A DNA stretch of 11,982 bases from Candidatus Pollutiaquabacter sp. (GTDB lineage: Bacteria > Bacteroidota > Bacteroidia > AKYH767-A > 2013-40CM-41-45): contig CAINVI010000228.1 of the NCBI GenBank assembly GCA_903854075.1, positions 1-11,982 of the forward strand, written 5' to 3'. Under the pieces are notes generated by a model that worked only from the letters and a program-made list of their open reading frames with translations, ran no database searches and had not been told where the DNA came from. The first letter of the stretch is position 1. Every line of letters begins with the position of its first letter. Positions 6,985 to 11,982 of the stretch are shown here, in pieces. The position numbers were made by a program, and so were the translations under genes.

Positions 6985-7108
6985 CAGCTTGTGATCCGGT
7001 CCATGCGACGTAGGGGTATTCTAGTTGAAACGCGTCGTTTAAATACATGCCGTACACCGGATGCTAACCTGCAAAACGTTACTTTTACCCCCGTAAACAG
7101 TCTTCATC

Positions 7109-7522
7109 ATGTCCGAGAAATTCGACTCTTCCAAAGCTCCTGAACCGGTTGGTCTTTACCCACACGCTCGCAAAGTCGGCGACTTGTTGTTTCTCTCCGG
7201 TGTAGGTCCGCGTGAACGCGGCACCAAAAAAATTCCCGGTGTTGAACTGGACGAAAACGGTAGCATTGTTTCCTACGACATCGCAACGCAGTGTCATTCC
7301 GTGTTTAAAAATGTTCGCTATATTCTGGAAGATGCGGGATCATCGTGGGACAAGATTGTAGACGTTACGGTATTTCTCACCAACATGAAAGATGATTTCC
7401 CGGTTTACAATAAACTTTGGGCAGAATATTTCCGGGACAATCCTCCGTGCCGCACGACACTAGAAATTAATTGTCTGCCAACTCCCATCGCTATCGAATT
7501 GAAAGTAATCGCTACCGTTTAA
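7109..7522 (+). CDS. RidA/YjgF family protein, 2-aminomuconate deaminase-like
   Basis: A complete 137-residue RidA-fold protein, close to the usual 125-145. RidA proteins are trimers that hydrolyse reactive imine/enamine intermediates at the subunit interface. Conserved features are SKAPEPVGLYPHAR (8-21), LLFLSGVGPRERGTKK (26-41), a central helix with CHSVFKNVRYILEDAG (62-77), VDVTVFLTNM (84-93), Arg115 in PCRTTLEI and Glu130 in IAIELKVIATV. Arg115 and Glu130 align with the substrate-binding Arg and Glu of RidA. The GPRERGTKKIPGV stretch and YPHAR motif are ones I associate with the subgroup annotated as 2-aminomuconate deaminase, an enzyme of 3-hydroxyanthranilate/tryptophan breakdown. No other gene of that pathway is in the window, so the exact substrate is uncertain. 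It stands alone between divergent and convergent neighbours. Confidence 0.9.
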   Translation: MSEKFDSSKAPEPVGLYPHARKVGDLLFLSGVGPRERGTKKIPGVELDENGSIVSYDIATQCHSVFKNVRYILEDAGSSWDKIVDVTVFLTNMKDDFPVYNKLWAEYFRDNPPCRTTLEINCLPTPIAIELKVIATV

Positions 7523-7550
7523 GGCTCACTTATGTCAGGCCGGTTTTTTT
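7523..7550 (+). terminator. T-rich junction between convergent genes
   Basis: The 27-bp gap between the RidA-family stop and the lamin-tail gene stop contains GGCCGG followed by seven T residues (7544-7550) on the plus strand. Only weak stems can be drawn upstream of the T-run (for example 7523-7525 with 7539-7541), so a terminator for the RidA-family gene is plausible but poorly supported. Confidence 0.25.
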
Positions 7551-9874
7551 CATCGGTATACGACACCACATCCTAATCGGTAGCGCTGTACACGACCATC
7601 AAGGGAAAACGTTTCCATAAACACGACATACCTTCCCGATGCTACCAGTCGGTGATTGTCGTCCGTACCATCCCACGCGAAGACTCCTTCGTTGCCGGCT
7701 AATTCGTTATTTACCAGGAATCGTACTAAACGGCCTGATGCAGAAAAAATCCGGCATGCTATCATTCTCCCCGGATCAGGGAAATGAAAGGAGAGCATCA
7801 TAACATCCTCGTTCCCGTCGTTGTCTGGTGAGAACACAACAGGATTCACACTCACCTCTCCTTTCAAATCGCCTGATTCATAATGCTGTGAATTCTCCTT
7901 GCCCGGCGTCGCATATCCTACCTCTCCGGCTGCCGAATGCCAGGTTGATCGATCGCCCGAATCGCCGGATCTGCTCGTACGTTCCAGGCTTACTCCTTTT
8001 GTATCCGTCAACAACGGATAGTGCCAGGCAGCGGCGTACTTCATCCGGTCCAATACGCTTCCATCGGCTCCCACTAAAAGAACTCCACCGTCTGCCGAAT
8101 TAAAATCCGGCAATTCACTAAGTCTTTGCATACACTGATGACAGTTTACTGGATAAGTCTGCTGCAAGGCGCGTTCATTTTCTGTAAAAAGAAACAGCTC
8201 GCCCGGAAAAAGCAGACGGTGATCGCGTGTCAGCACTTTCGGTGTTCCGGAAATGATTTCATTTTCAAAATCCGTCTCGGCCACCTGTAGATCTTTCAAA
8301 TCAATAATGAAGGAGGAGCGATTCAACAGTTCTACAAAATCAGTCGTTCCGTCTGCCGCATCAAACAACAATTCATTCACCACCACATCTCCGGGCAGTG
8401 GCAGCACCGGAAATCCCACATCAACGACTGGAACAGTATCGAGGTGGTTTCCTGAGCAATCCGTGATAGCATTTTTTACTACTACGCGCGCAAGATTAAC
8501 AGCAGCAGAAAGCTGTAGCTCGACTGTGACGGCATCTGACAGGTTCAACTGAACGATGCCAACAGTATTTCCTGACGTTGGTTGAATTCGGTAATTATCC
8601 GGATTGATGATTTCAACTGCATTTACCTCTTCCGAAAAGCGTAACCGAATCGTGGTACTATCTTCCAACCATGCGTTTTGTATCCACGGTAACAACGTAT
8701 CACGAAACAGTCCTGAGACCGCATTTACTCGGCCTGGCGTTCCGCCGGTGGCATTTGTGCTGGCCAACCAGTTCTCTTCGTTGTAGCAAAGAAATGATGT
8801 GTCAATACGTTCCACGGTCCAGCCGCCATCGTCCTTGGAGGCATCGCGATACGTGCGGTCGGAAAAAACGACTTTATCGATAAGTACTCCTGCCACATCG
8901 GAAAGAACCAGTTGATCTCCTACGTCATTGTTCAACGCCGGAAATCCGGTAAGTCCAATGATAAAGCCTCGTCCTGTAAATAATACGGTATCATCCTTCG
9001 CCGAAACAATACCATAGGTTTTAGGAGGAAGTTGACAACGAATAGGGAAACGAGCTGTTGTAGCGCCATCGCTTATCGACCAACCCGCCAAAGAGACCGT
9101 ATCTTCCGTGCGATTGTAAAGTTCTACGAATTCCACCGGAGGAAGTAGCGCATCAACATCGGGTTCAAAGTAAACCTCACTGAATATAACGGCATGCGGC
9201 AAAACGGCTGGTAGTGGCGTCGTATCCACTACCAGCGGTCCTACATAAAAATCATCAACATAAAATCGTGTCGTATTCGCTGACGTATACGTACAGGAAA
9301 TCCCGGTCCAGCCGGATTGAGAATACATACCTTCGGCGCCCAGTGCGACCTGGTGATAGACAGCAACTCCGGCAGTGTCCAAAAAAATTCTCCACACTCC
9401 TACGTCATCCCGCGTGACTTTCACTCCCAAGGAAAAGGCGGAAGCAATCTGTCCATTCGTACCACGGCATACGGAAACATAATTGCTGCCATCTTGCCGG
9501 AATAGTTCGACGGCATCATTTGACAGCGCTTCGCCGAATTGTAAAAAATAGCCGTTGCCGGAAAAATCATCACGGTCCGAAACCAGGTAGACTCTGGCGT
9601 AATTGGAGGATGAGGGTGAAAACGCCAACTGCAAGGTAAAACGCCATTCCACATTGGATAAGTCTGCCAATGGAACAGCCGCTGACAGCCGGCTGGTGGA
9701 TGGATCTGTTGCCTGCAACTGCAACTGGCCGGAACTGTTTACCATAAAATCCGCAGTATCTCCTATCCAGGCGGGATTTGAAAGAAATTCTCCGTCCGAG
9801 AAGTCATCCGTCCATTGGGCAAAAACATCGACCCAACTACAGCAGAAGAACAAGAACAACACCAGTTTTTGCAC
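7550..9874 (-). CDS. Secreted multidomain protein with two lamin-tail domains
   Basis: A 774-residue exported protein if read from GTG 9874, which gives a compact signal peptide (MQKLVLFLFFCC, ending VFAQ before WTDDF). A TTG at 9928 would add 18 polar residues before it and is less likely. Domains in order: a jelly-roll/LamG-like region (20-213, DDFSDGEF, FYVDDFYVGP); a first lamin-tail domain (228-390, IFSEVYFEP, FVELYNRT, GWSISDG); an Ig-like domain of the SbsA type (395-490, LRFSEEVN, NPDNYRI); a second lamin-tail domain (494-665, VVVNELLFD, DFVELLNRS, ATPGKEN); and a C-terminal FlgD-like domain (675-774, FSPDNDGNED, FAWDGTDDNHRLVASGRY). Such architectures are common on Bacteroidota cell surfaces, often with type IX secretion, but I do not see an unambiguous T9SS sorting signal. 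No catalytic motif is evident; adhesion or a structural surface role is inferred. It is divergent from asd. Confidence 0.85.
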   Translation of the reverse strand: MQKLVLFLFFCCSWVDVFAQWTDDFSDGEFLSNPAWIGDTADFMVNSSGQLQLQATDPSTSRLSAAVPLADLSNVEWRFTLQLAFSPSSSNYARVYLVSDRDDFSGNGYFLQFGEALSNDAVELFRQDGSNYVSVCRGTNGQIASAFSLGVKVTRDDVGVWRIFLDTAGVAVYHQVALGAEGMYSQSGWTGISCTYTSANTTRFYVDDFYVGPLVVDTTPLPAVLPHAVIFSEVYFEPDVDALLPPVEFVELYNRTEDTVSLAGWSISDGATTARFPIRCQLPPKTYGIVSAKDDTVLFTGRGFIIGLTGFPALNNDVGDQLVLSDVAGVLIDKVVFSDRTYRDASKDDGGWTVERIDTSFLCYNEENWLASTNATGGTPGRVNAVSGLFRDTLLPWIQNAWLEDSTTIRLRFSEEVNAVEIINPDNYRIQPTSGNTVGIVQLNLSDAVTVELQLSAAVNLARVVVKNAITDCSGNHLDTVPVVDVGFPVLPLPGDVVVNELLFDAADGTTDFVELLNRSSFIIDLKDLQVAETDFENEIISGTPKVLTRDHRLLFPGELFLFTENERALQQTYPVNCHQCMQRLSELPDFNSADGGVLLVGADGSVLDRMKYAAAWHYPLLTDTKGVSLERTSRSGDSGDRSTWHSAAGEVGYATPGKENSQHYESGDLKGEVSVNPVVFSPDNDGNEDVMMLSFHFPDPGRMIACRIFSASGRLVRFLVNNELAGNEGVFAWDGTDDNHRLVASGRYVVFMETFSLDGRVQRYRLGCGVVYR

Positions 9875-9954
9875 GGGTAAGTAATTAACGGTGCGAAGAA
9901 ACAGGCTGTTGATTTCTGCTGCAACCAACAGGTGCGGGATCAGTAAAAATCCTG

Positions 9955-9962
9955 CTTATTTG
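9955..9962 (+). promoter_or_regulatory. Weak -7-like box upstream of asd
   Basis: The plus strand reads CTTATTTG; it keeps the TTTG core of the Bacteroidota TAnnTTTG box but misses the leading TA. It ends 21 bases before the asd ATG, the usual distance. No -33 element was recognised. Confidence 0.25.
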
Positions 9963-9983
9963 TACCCTGTAAAAATCAAACTC

Positions 9984-10976
9984 ATGAAAGTTGCTGTCGT
10001 TGGCGCTACCGGACTTGTAGGAACCACCATGTTGCGCGTTTTGGAAGAGCGTAAGTTTCCGGTCACCGAACTGATTCCCGTCGCTACAGAGCGATCCGTA
10101 GGTAAAGAAGTTTCCTTTGCCGGAAAATCATGGAAAGTAGTTTCCGCTGCTGATGCTATTTTACAAAAACCGGCAGTCGCTTTATTTTCTGCCGGTGGCA
10201 ACACGTCGCTAGAGTGGGCTCCAAAATTTGCGGAGGCCGGCATCACCGTAATCGACAATTCATCGGCATGGAGAATGGATCCGACCAAGTGTCTGGTCGT
10301 TCCCGAAATCAATGCCGACATACTAACAGCAAACGATAAGATTATCGCCAACCCGAACTGCTCGACGATTCAGATGGTTATGGCGCTGGAACCGCTGCAC
10401 AAACAATACGGAATTTCCAGAATCATCGTATCCACGTATCAATCGGTTTCCGGTACAGGGAAAAAAGCGATCGATCAGTTGATGAACGAACGTAAGGGTG
10501 TACCGGGAGAAATGGCTTATCGTTATCAGATCGATTTGAATGTATTACCGCAAATCGATTCCTTTTTGGAAAACGGTTATACCAAAGAAGAGATGAAAAT
10601 GGTGAATGAAACGCGAAAGATTCTGCGCGATGATTCGATTCGTATCACCTCTACCACGGTGCGCGTTCCGGTAAAAGGTGGACACAGCGAGTCCGTAAAT
10701 GTGGAATTCAAACGCGACTTTGAGCTGACCGATGTGCGCCGTTTACTGTCTCAAATGCCGGGAGTAGTTGTCGTAGATGATCCCGGTAATCAGCAATATC
10801 CAATGCCGCTCGATGCTGAGGGTAAAGACGAAGTTTTCGTCGGAAGATTACGACGTGATGAGTCGCAACCAAATTCGTTGAACTTATGGATCGTGGCCGA
10901 CAACTTACGAAAAGGAGCCGCCACCAATGCCATTCAGATTGCAGAGCATCTGATGACTAAAGGACTGCTAGGTTAA
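9984..10976 (+). CDS. asd: Aspartate-semialdehyde dehydrogenase
   Basis: Cytoplasmic NADPH-dependent enzyme that reduces L-aspartyl-4-phosphate to L-aspartate-4-semialdehyde, the branch point to lysine/diaminopimelate, threonine and methionine. The 330-residue product has the nucleotide-binding GATGLVG (7-13) of a Rossmann fold, the phosphate-binding SSAWRMD (93-99), catalytic Cys126 in NPNCSTIQM, the SVSGTGKKA loop (154-162), catalytic His234 in VPVKGGHSESV (228-238), and the C-terminal DNLRKGAATNAIQIA (306-320). Length matches the family and nothing is missing. ATG 9984 is chosen because MKVAVVGATG is the standard N terminus; the frame is open to a GTG at 9891, but that stretch has no family similarity and overlaps the divergent gene. 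The aspartate kinase gene is not in the window. The stop codon overlaps that of the convergent SIMPL gene. Confidence 0.97.
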   Translation: MKVAVVGATGLVGTTMLRVLEERKFPVTELIPVATERSVGKEVSFAGKSWKVVSAADAILQKPAVALFSAGGNTSLEWAPKFAEAGITVIDNSSAWRMDPTKCLVVPEINADILTANDKIIANPNCSTIQMVMALEPLHKQYGISRIIVSTYQSVSGTGKKAIDQLMNERKGVPGEMAYRYQIDLNVLPQIDSFLENGYTKEEMKMVNETRKILRDDSIRITSTTVRVPVKGGHSESVNVEFKRDFELTDVRRLLSQMPGVVVVDDPGNQQYPMPLDAEGKDEVFVGRLRRDESQPNSLNLWIVADNLRKGAATNAIQIAEHLMTKGLLG

Positions 10977-11704
10977 TCGACCTGAAATTCCATACGGATC
11001 GTAATACTTGCCGTCTTTTCCCGCGATTCCGTATTGAACGCACCGCCGTAACTGTAATCTTCGTTAGAATTCTGACCGGTGATCTGAAAAACACCCATAG
11101 TCGCTTTTCGCACTTTATCGATTTCACTTCCGCTGTTCGTAGCAATGGTCTCTGCCCGCTTACGCGCATCCTCTGCCGCTTTGGCCAGCAGGTCCAGCTT
11201 CAAATCGGCAAGTTTAGTGTAGTAATACGCCGGCTGACTGGAATAAAATTCTATACCCTGCTCGATCAACTCAGTAACCTCACGAGAAATGGCTTCTACT
11301 TTGTCGATGTTTTTCGATTCAACAGTAACGGATTGTATCAGGTTATAGCCGGTAAATTCCATTCCGGTCTGCCGTCCATTTTCATCGTAGGTATAATTGA
11401 ACTGTTTATCGATACCAATAGCGGAAAAGACCAACTCTTTATCGGACAATCCTTTTCCGATAAGATACTTTCGCAGGTTGTTCTCATCAGCTTTCAGTTG
11501 CGCATACGCGGTACGCAAATCGAGATTTTTACGGGAATAGTTGCCACTCCATACGACAAGGTCGCTCGAGAAATCCTTGGCGGCAAGTCCGGTTACAGAA
11601 ATAGTCTCCTGTGTTTTGAATCGGTAATTCCAGGAATCACCTAGCAGCCACGCTGTAGCTATAATGGCGAGTGAAAGGACTGCGGTACCTATGTGATTTT
11701 TCAT
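10973..11704 (-). CDS. SIMPL domain (DUF541) protein, membrane-anchored
   Basis: A 243-residue protein with one N-terminal hydrophobic segment (about 6-22, GTAVLSLAIIATAWLLG) that is either a signal anchor or an uncleaved signal; no clear cleavage site follows. Residues about 33-241 form a SIMPL domain: it opens TISVTGLAAKDFSSDLVVW, has a long helix (AQLKADENNLRKYLIGKGL), the TGYNLIQSVTVES strand (118-130), the helix with AAEDARKRAETIATNSG (176-192), and ends SITIRMEFQVD. SIMPL proteins are periplasmic or surface proteins that form oligomeric rings in some cases; the general function is not settled. The C terminus overlaps the end of asd by four bases in convergent orientation. Upstream lies a hydrolase gene 49 bp away on the same strand, and no exact promoter box was seen between them, so the two may be co-transcribed. 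Confidence 0.88.
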   Translation of the reverse strand: MKNHIGTAVLSLAIIATAWLLGDSWNYRFKTQETISVTGLAAKDFSSDLVVWSGNYSRKNLDLRTAYAQLKADENNLRKYLIGKGLSDKELVFSAIGIDKQFNYTYDENGRQTGMEFTGYNLIQSVTVESKNIDKVEAISREVTELIEQGIEFYSSQPAYYYTKLADLKLDLLAKAAEDARKRAETIATNSGSEIDKVRKATMGVFQITGQNSNEDYSYGGAFNTESREKTASITIRMEFQVD

Positions 11705-11753
11705 CGGAAAACAATAACGTTGTCCGAAGGTAATTATTTTATCAAAATGGAAA

Positions 11754-11982
11754 TCAGACCCCGAAGGTGCTCCGGTAATTCAGATAAGCTCGCTGCGAAA
11801 TAGTAGCGATAACCTCTGAAAGGTCTTTGAGGTTGGAGCCGGAACTCATTACTCCTAAAAGGTAAGGCTGACCATCCAGATAAACGATGCCATACTCGTG
11901 AAGTTGTGCTGTGTTTCCTAGAATCCGCTCCCCGAACTTGTGGGCAACTACCATTGGACGATCAAGTCCGGCTACGATCCCC
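11754..11982 (-). CDS. Class A beta-lactamase-like serine hydrolase (C-terminal fragment)
   Basis: The frame is open from the window edge to a TGA at 11754-11756, giving the last 75 residues of a longer protein. The fragment contains VVAHKFGE, which takes the place of the KTG box of penicillin-recognising serine hydrolases, followed by LHEYGIVYLDGQPYLLGVM, the typical last two strands of the beta-lactamase fold (HD-GIVY, PY-LGVMT), and a final helix (LKDLSEVIATISQRAY). The catalytic SxxK, SDN and Glu motifs lie outside the window, so activity cannot be judged. It could be a beta-lactamase, a D,D-peptidase or a non-lactamase hydrolase of the same fold. KFG in place of KTG makes a true beta-lactamase less certain. 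It is likely exported, but the N terminus is not visible. Confidence 0.78.
   Translation of the reverse strand, partial: GIVAGLDRPMVVAHKFGERILGNTAQLHEYGIVYLDGQPYLLGVMSSGSNLKDLSEVIATISQRAYLNYRSTFGV

Noticed and set aside
9891..9983. Extension of asd upstream to GTG 9891
   Set aside because: The added 31 residues do not resemble any asd N terminus, and MKVAVVGATG at 9984 is the standard start of the Rossmann fold.
1..11982. Possible tRNA genes, CRISPR array, insertion sequence, phage or defence genes
   Set aside because: No cloverleaf-like sequence, spaced direct-repeat array, transposase-like frame or terminal inverted repeats were seen in the short intergenic gaps or across the coding regions.

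Overview
The window looks like a chromosomal segment of a member of the Bacteroidota, with moderate GC content by eye. Three lines of evidence point there. Three genes are preceded by exact matches to the Bacteroidota -7 promoter box TAnnTTTG (837-844, 5962-5969 and 6977-6984, all minus strand). The protein families are typical of the phylum: a long type-2 isoleucyl-tRNA synthetase, a Lys/Ala/Pro-tailed DksA-like protein, a two-lamin-tail secreted protein and a SIMPL protein. The order ileS - dksA-like - lspA is one I associate with this phylum. No species is assigned.

Layout. 1-829 (minus): 5' part of an exported M28 peptidase of the carboxypeptidase Q type, cut by the window edge. 904-5937 (minus): a cluster transcribed as ileS (2527-5937), a DksA/TraR-like gene with a histone-H1-like tail (1649-2506) and lspA (904-1572). 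A strong stem-loop and a second small hairpin lie in the 76 bp between the DksA-like gene and lspA. 5938-6176: a 239 bp AT-rich spacer with the ileS promoter and small repeats. 6177-6959 (minus): an outer-membrane beta-barrel protein. 7109-7522 (plus): a RidA-family protein close to 2-aminomuconate deaminases. 7550-9874 (minus): a large secreted lamin-tail protein that converges on the RidA gene. 9984-10976 (plus): asd, aspartate-semialdehyde dehydrogenase, divergent from the lamin-tail gene. 10973-11704 (minus): a membrane-anchored SIMPL (DUF541) protein whose stop codon overlaps the asd stop. 11754-11982 (minus): 3' end of a class-A-beta-lactamase-like serine hydrolase, cut by the window edge.

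How the genes work together. The ileS-dksA-lspA block joins translation, a presumed RNA-polymerase- or nucleic-acid-binding regulator, and lipoprotein maturation. The rest is a mixture of single-gene units: amino-acid biosynthesis (asd), an imine/enamine deaminase-type protein, and several cell-envelope or exported proteins. No tRNA, rRNA, CRISPR array, insertion sequence, phage gene or defence system was seen, and no stretch over 300 bases lacks a gene. I found no evidence of a wholly new system. The points most worth a second look are the altered HIGH motif (GIHH) of the IleRS, the zinc-less DksA-like protein with a long cationic tail, and the paired hairpins in front of lspA.
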